Assembly (NCBI GenBank): GCA_963763215.1
Contig: CAVXNX010000012.1
Location: 1-64,000 of the forward strand
Source of the DNA: DASQZK01 sp963763215
Lineage (GTDB): Bacteria > Bacteroidota > Bacteroidia > Bacteroidales > GCA-2748055
Direction of reading: 5' to 3'
DNA: 64,000 nucleotides
Numbering within the stretch: position 1 is the stretch's first letter; each line of letters starts with the position of its first letter. Below are positions 16,950-26,121 of this stretch, in pieces. The translations under genes were made by a program, and so were the position numbers. Below the pieces are notes generated by a model. That model did not search any database. It had not been told where the DNA came from and saw nothing but the letters and a program-made list of their open reading frames with translations.

Positions 16950-17771
16950 AACCGGGTTTACCGGTATGCCTATTGCCTCAATAACCCGCTGATCTATACC
17001 GACCCCGATGGGGAGTGGATACAATATGTTGTTGCAGCAGTAGTCGGTGGAGGAATAAACCTTTACAACAACTGGAGCAAAGTAGATAATCTACAAGACG
17101 GTCTGGTTTATTTTGGCAATGGGGCAGCAGGTGGAGTTGGTACTCTTTTTAGCGGACCTGGAGGAGCCACACTTACAGGTACTTTGAATTTGACCTATGA
17201 TATTGCAACCGGAGAAACCGCAAATATAAACAGTATTGAAGATGCTGTTGCTTATGGAGCAGATCTGATCCTGGATGCCATGATGGTAACGCCTGCTGGG
17301 TCAATTGGAAATGCAGTTAATACAATGGTTTCCACTAGTAGGTGGTCCTTGAAAGTTGTTAATAGTGCTGGTGAAACAGTAAAAACTATGACGAAAACTG
17401 GGCAAAGACTTTATGAATTGCCTGGGTTGGAAGCGGTTAATACCAGTGTAACCGGAGTTGCGAAAGCTGTACAACCAAAATCTTATGCAGTATATCAAGG
17501 ATTAGATGAATTAAGTAACATCCGATATGTTGGAATTACAAGTAGAAATCCAACTATTCGTTTTAGTGAGCACGTTAAGTCTGGTTCAGCAAGATCACTT
17601 TTGGACTATAGAGTTATAGACGGAGCTACAAATTTAACAAAATCCCAAGCAAGAATTTGGGAGCAAACACTAATTAATCAGTATGGTTTACAAAAAAATG
17701 GCGGCCTGCTTTTTAACGAAATTAATTCAATTGCTCCTAATTATTGGTTTCAATATGGAATTTATCCTTAA
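16950..17771 (+). pseudogene. Orphan RHS cassette E with GIY-YIG-like nuclease tip
   Basis: The frame opens after a stop at 16947-16949 (RYAYCLNNPLIYTDPDGEW) and has no ATG; the only start-like codon is TTG at 17184. After a glycine-rich linker, the last 100 residues look like a GIY-YIG endonuclease domain: KSYAVYQGLD, then IRYVGITSRNPTIRFSEH and LTKSQARIWEQTLINQYG. GIY-YIG nucleases are known polymorphic-toxin tips that cut DNA. An Imm26-like gene follows 5 bp later. The toxin reading frame is intact, so the cassette could be reactivated by recombination. Confidence 0.7.
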
Positions 17772-17776
17772 AAACA

Positions 17777-18283
17777 ATGGCTAGAGTAAATACTAAATTA
17801 GGCGACGTTTTTTCAGTTAAAACTGACAGTAACAATAAAAAGTATTTTCAATTAATTGCGGTTGATTCAACACAATTGAATAGTGATGTAATCAGAGCCT
17901 TTAAAAAAACATACCCATTGGATGAAAATCCTGAATTATTTGAGATTATTAATGATGAGGTTGATTTTTTTGCACATTGTGTAACTAAGTTGGGCCTAAA
18001 GATGAATCTTTGGGAAAAAGTTGGAAATACTCAAGAAATAGGCAACACAGATGATATTTTATTTCGAGATACTAATGACTATGGCGTAAAATCTGGAGAG
18101 GAGCCAATCAAGGTATCAAACAATTGGTATGTATGGCGGATCAATGATAAAAAGTTTACTCAAGTTGGAAAATTGGAAGGTGAAAATCGGAAAGCAGAAA
18201 TAGGTATTGTAATAAATCCATTGGGAATAATAGAACTTCTAAAAGGGAATAAATATCCAGTTCATTACCCTGGATTTGAATAA
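17777..18283 (+). CDS. Imm26-like immunity protein
   Basis: The start at 17777 (MARVNTKLGDVFSVKTD) gives 168 aa and lies 5 bp after the toxin stop; the earlier start at 17744 overlaps the toxin. The N-terminus, K-x-GDVFSVKTD...KKYFQLIAVD, resembles the Imm26 family, whose members protect against nuclease toxins of RHS and related systems. The protein has no signal peptide or membrane segment, as expected for a cytoplasmic nuclease inhibitor. The assignment is from motif and context; confidence in the family is moderate, in the immunity role higher. Confidence 0.65.
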   Translation: MARVNTKLGDVFSVKTDSNNKKYFQLIAVDSTQLNSDVIRAFKKTYPLDENPELFEIINDEVDFFAHCVTKLGLKMNLWEKVGNTQEIGNTDDILFRDTNDYGVKSGEEPIKVSNNWYVWRINDKKFTQVGKLEGENRKAEIGIVINPLGIIELLKGNKYPVHYPGFE

Positions 18284-18312
18284 ATGAGTTACATTTCAAA
18301 TATTTCTTTTAA

Positions 18313-18384
18313 GAAATATGCTATGAACGTTCTTTGAATGAAAGCCGAATACTGGTCATTGAAAAGTTGGAGATGGGAGGTTAA
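18313..18384 (+). pseudogene. Second copy of the C-terminal tail before cassette F
   Basis: The frame ends SLNESRILVIEKLEMGG and a stop, matching the tail at 16866-16949 over about 57 bases (18329-18385 against 16894-16950). The join to the RHS core end falls at the same position in both. Confidence 0.5.
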
Positions 18385-18847
18385 AACCGGGTTTACCGGT
18401 ATAGTTACTGCCTGAATAATCCACTAAAGTACACAGATCAAAACGGTGAATGGTTCGGTCTAGATGATTTATTTGCAGCCGTTGTGGGCGGTAGTATAAA
18501 TTTAACCAGTAATGCAATTCAAGGACATATTCATAGCTTTGGACAAGGTTTGGCTGCATTTGGGGCAGGAGCAGCGGCTGGAGACCTAGCTTTGGATGGT
18601 CCAGCAGGTTGGGCAGCAGGTGGAGCTATCACTGGAGGCACAAATGCCTGGCATGGAGGAGCAAAAGGATGGGATATTGCAAAAGGTGCAGGTATCGGTG
18701 CAGTGTCCGTTATGGCAGGTGGTGCGGCGGGGCAATGGGCAGGCTAGATGGAGAGGTATTTATCCATATTCTGATTTCTTTCAATCAATAAATGGTCTAC
18801 CAACTTTTGAGTCAATCCTGGCCTTTATTTCAGAATTAATACTTTAA
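18385..18847 (+). pseudogene. Orphan RHS cassette F with eroded tip
   Basis: The core end reads RYSYCLNNPLKYTDQNGEW and leads to a glycine/alanine-rich linker (GAGAAAGDLALDGPAGWAAG, then GGAAGQWAG) that stops at 18747. In another frame the sequence continues RWRGIYPYSDFFQSI to a stop at 18847, three bases before the next gene. The toxin domain therefore appears mostly deleted, leaving a 30-40-residue end. The linker resembles that of cassette E in style. No start codon other than an internal GTG is present. Confidence 0.6.
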
Positions 18848-18850
18848 GGA

Positions 18851-19294
18851 ATGAAGCGATCATTATATTTATTTGTATTCTTAATAAGTTGCAGTTATCA
18901 GCCTAAGATATACCATTTTAAAGTTTGTAATGTTGTCAATTATTCCCTATATGATTATAAAATCTTAAAAAAGGAGGTATTGAGTAATAATACTTACAAA
19001 GCACATGTTTTTTTACATTTTCCGGATTCAGTACTGAAAACATATGATTTAATTGCTTGCTCTGCCATTGATATTTGTAAAAAAGAATCCATTCGCGAAG
19101 GATATTTTTATAATAGAGAGGATTGTTTACCTGCTGATCAAAACACAACTGAGAATATTGCAAAATATAACATCAGAGATTTTTATGATTGTTATATTGG
19201 AAGCATAATGATAAATTGGTCCGTAGATTGGAAAGCTAAATTAGCACCTAATGATTTTAAATTTTTATCTACACCAGTAAAGGTGAAATTTTAA
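18851..19294 (+). CDS. Candidate immunity lipoprotein left from cassette F
   Basis: The 147-aa protein begins MKRSLYLFVFLISCSYQP with a lipobox (LISC), so it is probably a membrane-anchored lipoprotein. Several cysteines follow (KVCNVV, IACSAIDICKK, REDCLP, FYDCYIG). No family is recognised. It lies directly after the eroded RHS tip in the position of an immunity gene. An intact immunity gene kept after loss of its toxin fits an orphan immunity defence against kin, but this is inference. Confidence 0.5.
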   Translation: MKRSLYLFVFLISCSYQPKIYHFKVCNVVNYSLYDYKILKKEVLSNNTYKAHVFLHFPDSVLKTYDLIACSAIDICKKESIREGYFYNREDCLPADQNTTENIAKYNIRDFYDCYIGSIMINWSVDWKAKLAPNDFKFLSTPVKVKF

Positions 19295-19297
19295 AAA

Positions 19298-19447
19298 TCA
19301 AAACCATAAAGTTATTATAATCCTTCCAAAGGTGAGTAACCCGATATGCTTTGAGGGCCGGGCAGAGTGGTTGACGACCCTGATAATCAGGCTGTTTAGA
19401 GTGATTCCCGGGGCGGTTTCCCGGTCAAGGATGAAGGCGTGCGCAAT
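19298..19447 (-). pseudogene. GC-rich gene remnant at the island edge
   Basis: On the minus strand an open frame (IAHAFILDRETAPGITLN, then SLIIRVVNHSARPSKHIGLL) has the codon style of the GC-rich chromosome to the right, not of the island. It has no start and ends in AT-rich sequence. It may be a chromosomal gene cut off by the island. No family is recognised. Confidence 0.3.
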
Positions 19448-19462
19448 TTTTTCAAAATAGTT

Positions 19463-19492
19463 TTTGGTTAACTGAAAATTTTAATACTTTTG
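19463..19492 (+). promoter_or_regulatory. tRNA-Phe promoter
   Basis: TTTG (19463-19466) and TACTTTTG (19485-19492), separated by 18 bases, match the Bacteroidota -33/-7 consensus, with the tRNA beginning 18 bases downstream. Confidence 0.65.
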
Positions 19493-19509
19493 TCTCTCCC
19501 AAAAACGAC

Positions 19510-19582
19510 GGTGCCATAGCTCAGTTGGTAGAGCACAGGACTGAAAATCCTGGTGTCCCCGGTTCGATTCCTGGTGGCACCA
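19510..19582 (+). tRNA. tRNA-Phe (GAA)
   Basis: The cloverleaf is complete in 73 nt: acceptor GGTGCCA with TGGCACC plus discriminator A, D-arm (AGCTCAGTTGGTAGAGC), anticodon loop CTGAAAA with anticodon GAA, and T-arm GGTTCGATTCC. The 3' CCA is not encoded (ACCG follows). It stands at the boundary between the AT-rich RHS island and GC-rich chromosome, a usual place for integration, but no integrase or duplicated tRNA end is in the window. Confidence 0.97.
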
Positions 19583-19596
19583 CCGCTTTAGAATGT

Positions 19597-19632
19597 AAAT
19601 CCCGCAAAGTCAATGACTTGCGGGATTTTCTG
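19597..19632 (+). terminator. Terminator after tRNA-Phe
   Basis: AAATCCCGCAA (19597-19607) pairs with TTGCGGGATTT (19618-19628), followed by TTC. Part of this sequence recurs inverted at 14402-14446. Confidence 0.65.
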
Positions 19633-19698
19633 TTGAAGGGGGTGACGGGATTGTATACAGTTTTTAAAAATGATTGATTATTAGCGATAAAGAGGTTA

Positions 19699-20943
19699 CT
19701 ATTTTACCTCGTCCACCCCGCTCATCACCTTTTTCACGGCGTCGAGGTAGCCGTAACCCCACCTCATATCCGGTTCGAGATAACTTCCCTCAACCCATTC
19801 GTTCCAGGCATTGATGATGATAATCTTCGGTTGGTCAGGGTGATCGCGGACATAATCCCTTGACTTTTCCAGGAAAGCGGAAAAACTCGCCGGGGAATTG
19901 TGAAAATGCACGACCGATTCCTTTCCTGCCCTCGGGTACCTCGGTGTATCATCCCAGCCTATCGAGACATTGGGAAAATAGGGAACTTCAAGCAGGGAAT
20001 CCCACCGGTTTTGAAGGGCCATGGCCTTCATCCCCCATCTGATATAATCCTCATCCACCCCCGAACCCGTCCAGTTGTAGGTGGTCACGCTCCTGACCCC
20101 CAGCATGGAAATGATTTCATTAATGCTCTTCCCTTCGGATACCTTTTCTCCCAAAAGGTAGGGATGACCGTTATAGCCCCAGACCACAAGCTGAAGATGC
20201 AGTCCCGGAAAGCCGGCCTTCTTCACCTCCTGCCGGAAATAGGACAGGGCAGCGGCGGTCCTTTCGAGACTGCCGAAGCTTTTAACGAGATTGGAAAGAC
20301 TGAAAACAGAAAATACAGGCTCCCCGTCGATCATGAAGTAATTGGGCTGTTTGAAATACTGCCCGATCACCCGGTGAACAACCAATTCGAAATTCTTCCG
20401 GTCCACAATTCCTTTCCATAGAAGCGAATCAGTCGGGTACCGGTAATGGTTCCACATATTTCCGGGGACGTCGTGGTTGGCCCACATCAGGTAAAATTTC
20501 ATCTTCCGTCCATTGGGCGCATTCACGAAAGCGTTGACGGTGTTTTCGAGGAATGGCTTGCCATCGTACCAGTACCAGTCGAAGATAAACGTGTTTACCC
20601 TGTGACCGTAGGCGGTGGCGATCATTTTTTGCATGACCTCCGGGTCGTCATCCATCTCATATCCCCATAAAGGGACGCGCGGCTGGTCATGCCCTTCGAA
20701 TCGCGGATCACCTTTTTTGATGATCTCCCATTCACCGGTGCCTTCACTCCATAGCGTTTCGCGGCTCATTGGCTCATCATGGCAGGAGGGCCATACATAG
20801 GCAGCGACAGTGTAAGCCGTATCTTCCGCTCGTAATGATAACGGCTGGGCCTGTGACACAGAAGGGGACCATAATACCATAAAAGCGATGAAACAGCCGG
20901 AGAGCCATCCGCAGGTCTCCAGGGGAAAGTCAGATTTTTTCAT
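19699..20943 (-). CDS. Exported WbsX / GH99-like glycoside-active protein
   Basis: The 414-aa product has an N-terminal hydrophobic signal (CGWLSGCFIAFMVLWSPSVSQAQ). The body shows the pattern of the glycosyltransferase-WbsX / GH99-like family: a TIM-barrel-like start (YTVAAYVWPSCHDEP), FIFDWYWYDGKPFLE, KMKFYLMWANHD, YFMIDGEPVFSVF and the C-terminal signature IINAWNEWVEGSYLEPD. GH99 members cleave alpha-mannosides, while WbsX-annotated members are assigned to polysaccharide synthesis. The signal peptide favours a hydrolase acting outside the cytoplasm. There is no sugar-utilisation neighbour, so the substrate is unknown. Confidence 0.8.
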   Translation of the reverse strand: MKKSDFPLETCGWLSGCFIAFMVLWSPSVSQAQPLSLRAEDTAYTVAAYVWPSCHDEPMSRETLWSEGTGEWEIIKKGDPRFEGHDQPRVPLWGYEMDDDPEVMQKMIATAYGHRVNTFIFDWYWYDGKPFLENTVNAFVNAPNGRKMKFYLMWANHDVPGNMWNHYRYPTDSLLWKGIVDRKNFELVVHRVIGQYFKQPNYFMIDGEPVFSVFSLSNLVKSFGSLERTAAALSYFRQEVKKAGFPGLHLQLVVWGYNGHPYLLGEKVSEGKSINEIISMLGVRSVTTYNWTGSGVDEDYIRWGMKAMALQNRWDSLLEVPYFPNVSIGWDDTPRYPRAGKESVVHFHNSPASFSAFLEKSRDYVRDHPDQPKIIIINAWNEWVEGSYLEPDMRWGYGYLDAVKKVMSGVDEVK

Positions 20944-21211
20944 CAGTGGAAGGTTTTTTTTCAGATTGGTGACCGGTGCTTTTTATCCTTAAAAGGTGGG
21001 TGAAAACCGGATACCAGCATAAAGGTAAGTGTTTGATCCTTCATCTCCAACACGGCAAAAAAGGGATGACGATGCCGGCTGTTTCGGAGAGAGAGAATGG
21101 GGGAGGATCAAAATTTCCTTCTTTTTCAATCATTTACCGGTCTTAGCGGAGCCCCGGTTTGGATCTTTTTTTATATTTACCGGTTCGTTCTTCAATCGAA
21201 ATCTCCTCTTT

Positions 21212-22438
21212 ATGGAAAAATCCGGGTTCCGGGTATATGGCTACAGGTGGGTCATGCTCGGGGTGTATATGCTGATGGTGGCCGTGAACCAGATGTTATG
21301 GATCACCTTTGCGCCGGTGACGGCCGACGCCGTGAACTATTACGGTGTGTCGGACCTGAAGATCGGTCTTCTCTCCATGAGCTTCATGATCGTCTACCTG
21401 GTGGTGTCCATCCCGGCATCGTGGATCATCGATACCCTCGGCATTCGCATAGGCGTCGGTATCGGCGTATTGCTGACGGGCATTTTCGGGATGATGCGTG
21501 GTTTTGCCGGTGCGGATTACAACTGGCTGCTCGTTTCGCAGGTGGGCATTGCCGTGGGTCAGCCTTTTCTTCTGAATGCCATCACCAAAATTGCAGCCCG
21601 GTGGTTCCCCATTGGGGAAAGGGCCACAGCCGCCGGGCTTGGGACCCTTTCGATGTACATCGGCATCCTCGGCGGAATGATCATCACGCCGTATCTCGTG
21701 CTTCAATCCGGGATCAGTCACATGCTCTACACTTACGGACTTCTTTCCGTAGCCGCCGCCCTGGTTTTTATCGTCTTTTCCAGGGAAAAGCCGCCCACGG
21801 CTCCCTGCCGGCCCGACCAGGAAGAGCGGGCCCTTGTGCTAGACGGCCTCCGCAGCATTTTCAGCTACAAGGATTTCAACTGGCTGATGCTGATCTTTTT
21901 CATTGGTCTCGGGGTATTTAATGCCGTCACCACATGGATTGAAAATATTCTCAGTCCCCGCGGGTTCTCGCCGGTCCAGGCGGGCACCACCGGCGGTCTC
22001 ATGATCATCGGCGGCATTCTCGGCGCGCTGATCATCCCCATGCTGTCCGACCGTTACCGGAAACGCACACCCTTCATCATCATCGCCCTGGCCGGCGCGA
22101 CCCTGAGCCTGGCAGGACTGGCTTTCGCCAAAGGCTACCCGGCCCTGCTGGTGTCGGGCGCAGCCTTCGGGTTCTTCCTGCTCAGTTCGGGACCGATCGG
22201 ATTCCAGTACGGCGCCGAGATCACCTGGCCGGTTTCCGAAGGCACCTCCAACGGTTTCCTTCTCCTCATGGGACAGGCTTCCGGTATTGCCTTTATTTAT
22301 GGGATGGATTACTTCAAATCGCCGGTGTCCGGTTCCATGCGGCTTCCCCTGATGGCCATGGTCGTGCTGATGATCATCAGCCTGGTCAGTTCCACGCGCC
22401 TGAAGGAATCAACACTGATCGCCGGCCGCGACAGCTAA
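21212..22438 (+). CDS. MFS transporter, FLVCR-like
   Basis: The start at 21212 (MEKSGFRVYGYRWVMLGVYM) is preferred over the longer frame from 21029, whose N-terminus is not protein-like. The 408-aa protein has about 12 membrane segments. Features of the FLVCR/SLC49-like MFS branch are visible: YRWVMLGVYMLMVAVNQMLW at the first helix, SIPASWIIDTLGIR after helix 2, and ITKIAARWFPIGERATAAGL in the loop following helix 4. Eukaryotic FLVCR proteins move heme, choline or ethanolamine; the bacterial substrate is not known. It is a single gene, with a long untranslated leader or none annotated before it. Confidence 0.8.
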   Translation: MEKSGFRVYGYRWVMLGVYMLMVAVNQMLWITFAPVTADAVNYYGVSDLKIGLLSMSFMIVYLVVSIPASWIIDTLGIRIGVGIGVLLTGIFGMMRGFAGADYNWLLVSQVGIAVGQPFLLNAITKIAARWFPIGERATAAGLGTLSMYIGILGGMIITPYLVLQSGISHMLYTYGLLSVAAALVFIVFSREKPPTAPCRPDQEERALVLDGLRSIFSYKDFNWLMLIFFIGLGVFNAVTTWIENILSPRGFSPVQAGTTGGLMIIGGILGALIIPMLSDRYRKRTPFIIIALAGATLSLAGLAFAKGYPALLVSGAAFGFFLLSSGPIGFQYGAEITWPVSEGTSNGFLLLMGQASGIAFIYGMDYFKSPVSGSMRLPLMAMVVLMIISLVSSTRLKESTLIAGRDS

Positions 22439-22609
22439 GTTGCCATTATCTTGGCAGGCTTTTCCCCCCGGTAAGGAGGAAATGCCTGCCGGCCTGGGTA
22501 ATGTGCGGTCAACAACAATTCCACCCTTCCGATGTTTTTATGAATACCAACGGCCTGCTTTTTTCGTAATATTACACCCCCTGGTTTTTCCACGCACAGG
22601 AGCATGATC

Positions 22610-25167
22610 ATGAGAGTGAAGAGGTTATTTTTCGGGATACTGATGTTCATCGTTTATCCCGTGTTTAATGGGTATCCCTGTTTTGCGCAAGTGGGGAACA
22701 ATACCGTGGTCACCGGGGTCGTCACCGATGCTTCCACCGGGGAGCCGTTGCCTGCCGTCACCGTCGTGCTGGAGAACACCACAGTCGGCACCATTACGGG
22801 CCAGGATGGGAGATACCGGATCGCCACTTTCGCCACTTCATACAAGATACGGTTTTCCTTCATCGGGTACGAAACGGAGACCAGGACCATCTTTCCCGGC
22901 AGGACGCAGGTCGTCGATTTGCAACTCATGCCATCTGCTGTGGAGATCAACGAGGTGGTGGTGAAGCCTTCCCACAAATCTTATCACAACAGGAACAATC
23001 CTGCCGTAGCCCTGATCGACAGCGTCATCGTCCACAAGGATGACAACCGCATGTCGTCCATGGACTATTACACCTGCCATAAGTATGAAAAAATCGACTT
23101 CTCGCTCAGCAATCTGAAGAAGGACATTAAATGGCCGGGATTATTCAACCCCATCCGGCTGCTGCTGACCAACGTGGATTCGTCGCGCGTCGACGGGAAA
23201 AAGAACATTCCCGTCTACCTGAAGGAGACCCGTTCCGACATGTATTACCGGAAAAAGCCAAGGGATGAGAAGGAAATCATCCGGGGCGAGAAGACCATAC
23301 GGATCGATCAGTATGTCGACAATAAGGGACTGACGGCCAATATCCGGTATCTCTACCAGAACATCAATATTTACGATAACAACATCCTGTTCCTGTCCAA
23401 TAAATTCCTGAGCCCTCTGGCCGGCTCCGCCCCGTTGTTCTACCGCTTTTTCATTGAAGACACTTCCCTGGTGGGCACGACCCGGTGCTACCGGGTGTTC
23501 TTTGAACCGCGCAACCCGGCCGATTTTCTTTTCCATGGATTTCTTTTCATCACCGCCGATAGCAGCTATGCCATCCGGAAAATCGACATGAGCTTTAACA
23601 AGGCCATCAACATCGACTGGGTGAACGACGTGCGGATCGTGCAGGATTTTGAAGACGTTGATGGCAAGGCCTGGGTCCTGACCCGGGATGAAATCTCCGT
23701 CGATTTCGGAATTTCGCGTGATCTGCCCGGCATTTACGGTCAGAGGGAAGCCTGGTATGATCATTTCACCGTCGATGATCCGGTTCCCGACACGGTGTTC
23801 AGCGGTCTGCCAAAGACGACGCGTCTGAACCCGGCGGCGACCCGTCCGGGGTACTGGGATTCGGTGCGGCAGGCCCCGTTGCCCTATGCCCAGGGAAGGC
23901 TCTACAGTATCGTCGACAGCATCCGGCATATCCCCGCCTTCAAACGCCGGATGGGCCTGGTGATGCTCCTGACCACCAGCTTCATGGACCTCGGGAAAGT
24001 GGAGATCGGACCCGTGGGGACCTTCTACAGCTTTAATCCCGTTGAAGGTCAACGGGTGAAGCTCGGAGGAAGAACCACCTACGCCTTCAATAACCGGTTC
24101 TACCTCGACGGTTACCTGGCCTATGGATTCAGGGACAGGCAGTACAAGTACGATGCCGGGCTGACGTATTCCCTCTCGGGCAAAACCATCTATACGTTTC
24201 CCGTAAAGTCGGTCAGGCTCAGCTACCGCTACGAAACCGAAACACCGGGGGTTAACTTCGATTATGCCTCCCAGGATAATTTCCTCCTCTCTTTCCGCCG
24301 GGGTGTCAACGACAAGCTCTTCTACAACAGGAGTTTCGGCTTGGATTACCTGAACGAGTATGCCAGTCATTTTTCGGTGGGATTCGGTTACAGGTACACG
24401 GAACTCACGCCGGGTGGCGCACTCAGCTTCACCCCGCCGGAGAATTGCCGTCGGGAAGTGTATCCTCGATCACCAGTCCGGAACTTTCGGTGGACCTGAG
24501 GTATGCGCCGCGCGAAGAATTCTACCAGGGGAAATTATACCGGACGCGGGTCCCCTCGAAGTATCCCGTGATCACCCTCAACAGCACCCTGGGATCGAAG
24601 ACCCTGTATAACGATTATGATTACCTCAAACTCAGGCTGGATATCAGCAAACGGTTCTATTTTTCCATCGTCGGTTATACCGATGTGACGGCCGAGGCCG
24701 GTAAACTGTTCGGCACGGTCCCGTACCCCCTGCTCTTCATCCACAATGCCAACCAGACCTATGTCTATCAGAAAGATTCCTACAACATGATGAACTTTCT
24801 GGAGTTTGTGAGTGACCGGTACGTCTCATTAAACATCGATCATTCATTCAACGGATTCATTTTTAACAAGATCCCGGTGATCCGGAATTTAAAGCTCCGG
24901 GAAATTGCCACCTTCCGGATGCTCTACGGCGGTCTGGACAGCCGTAACCAGCCCCGGTACAATCCGGATTTGTTCCGCTTCCCTGAGAATATCAACGGTT
25001 CCCCTTCAACCTTTGCCCTGGATGGCAAGCCTTATATGGAAGCCAGCATAGGGGTCTCCAACATCCTGAGGCTTTTCCGCGTCGACCTGATCAAGCGGCT
25101 GACCTACCTCGACCATCCACATGTGTCTTCTCTCGGGGTGCGGGTCCAGTTCAAAATCGACATTTAA
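22610..25167 (+). pseudogene. DUF5686 / carboxypeptidase-like outer-membrane protein, frameshifted
   Basis: The first frame (22610-24499) has a signal peptide, a carboxypeptidase-regulatory-like domain (about 25-115, TGVVTDASTGEPLPAVTVVL ... IGYETETRTI) and a long DUF5686-type region. The second frame (to 25167) completes the beta-barrel end (VSSLGVRVQFKIDI). The frames join at about 24443 by what looks like one lost base (PPEN to LPSGSVSS). AGGAG seven bases before 22610 supports that start over 22604. DUF5686 proteins are outer-membrane proteins of unsettled function. The two halves are otherwise undecayed, so a sequence error is likely. Confidence 0.8.
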
Positions 25168-25186
25168 GCTTTGGCGACCGTAGGGC

Positions 25187-25213
25187 AAAAAAAAGTCCCG
25201 CCAAAGGCAGGAC
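25187..25213 (-). terminator. Terminator of the cold-shock gene
   Basis: On the minus strand GTCCTGCC-TTT-GGCGGGAC (one G-U pair) is followed by eight T. It lies about 30 bp after the cold-shock stop. Confidence 0.7.
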
Positions 25214-25244
25214 CCAAAACGTTAAGAGTTTATCGCAGTTCAGA

Positions 25245-25436
25245 CTAGGCCAGTTTTACATTTACTGCATTCAGACCTTTTTTACCCTCCGTCAGATCAA
25301 AAGTAACTTTATCGTTCTCACGGATTTTATCAATTAACCCGGTCGAGTGCACGAAGTATTCTTTCGACGAATTTTCGTCCTTAATAAATCCAAAGCCTTT
25401 GGATTCATTAAAAAATTTTACGGTACCTTTATTCAT
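25245..25436 (-). CDS. Cold-shock protein (CspA family)
   Basis: The 63-aa product is a single cold-shock domain with both RNA-binding motifs: KGFGFI (RNP1, residues 13-18) and YFVHST (RNP2-like, about 27-32). It begins MNKGTVKFFNESKGFGFIKD. Such proteins bind single-stranded RNA and DNA and act as RNA chaperones or antiterminators. It is monocistronic with its own terminator. The roughly 260 bases upstream (25437-25696) contain no gene and may hold a leader. Confidence 0.95.
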   Translation of the reverse strand: MNKGTVKFFNESKGFGFIKDENSSKEYFVHSTGLIDKIRENDKVTFDLTEGKKGLNAVNVKLA

Positions 25437-25696
25437 GTTATTAAATGTTAAGACGATAAAGTTAAAATATATTCCGTTAACTGCCGTTTCTGAGCGGAAA
25501 TTTTTTGCCTTCGCCGGTGTTTTTTTTCATCCGGGGCTTACATCACGAGTAAAACGCCGCCATTGCATTGTTCACTTCTGCCATTAAGCAACCGTTCAGG
25601 GGTGCTCTTTCCAGGGGCCGGGCAAGGGGATCGTCTGGAATACATTTCAACCTGAACGGTGAGGTGATCAGGAAGACATTTCAGTTCTGTCATTTC

Positions 25697-26077
25697 TCAT
25701 CGTTGGATGATGATCTTATGGTACACGATCCCGCTCTCCGTTGTGATGCGCAGGATATAGACCCCTTTTTGAAGCGAGGTCAGATCGAGGGATGCCACTG
25801 CCCCAAGAGGCCGGAATTCTTTGATCATCCCGTTCGACGGAATTGGCCAGACGCTGACCTGTAGGGGGGAAGCGCCGTGAATCCCTTCAAAGATTGTCGT
25901 ATTGACGATGTTTGACAGACTCGACGTAAAAACACCGCCGGTCGATTTGCGTTCGAATGGATCGCCTCCGCGGATAGAAAATGGCATAATGAAAGCCCTG
26001 ACCCATAAATCCGAAATCCGGTCAAGCTGAACCGGCTTTTCCTGTAAATTCTGTATTTCGCGAATCCATTTCGTCAT
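25697..26077 (-). CDS. Short protein with T9SS-like C-terminal domain
   Basis: The last 55 residues of this 126-aa frame look like a T9SS type A sorting domain (LQVSVWPIPSNGMIKEF ... LQKGVYILRITTESGIVYHK). The N-terminal half lacks a signal peptide and is not recognised, so the gene may be a truncated remnant of a larger secreted protein or the 5' part may be shifted in frame. It is divergent from the repeat protein at 26122. Confidence 0.5.
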   Translation of the reverse strand: MTKWIREIQNLQEKPVQLDRISDLWVRAFIMPFSIRGGDPFERKSTGGVFTSSLSNIVNTTIFEGIHGASPLQVSVWPIPSNGMIKEFRPLGAVASLDLTSLQKGVYILRITTESGIVYHKIIIQR

Positions 26078-26121
26078 ATCTTTATGGTTTCAAACACCCT
26101 TAAACTAAAAACGATCTGATC

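Noticed and set aside
19510..19582. tRNA 3' end as an att site duplicated in the window
   Set aside because: No second copy of the tRNA end was found in the window; only its downstream flank recurs.
23141..24370. 409-aa minus-strand frame
   Set aside because: It is antisense to the DUF5686 gene, which has signal, domain and barrel features.
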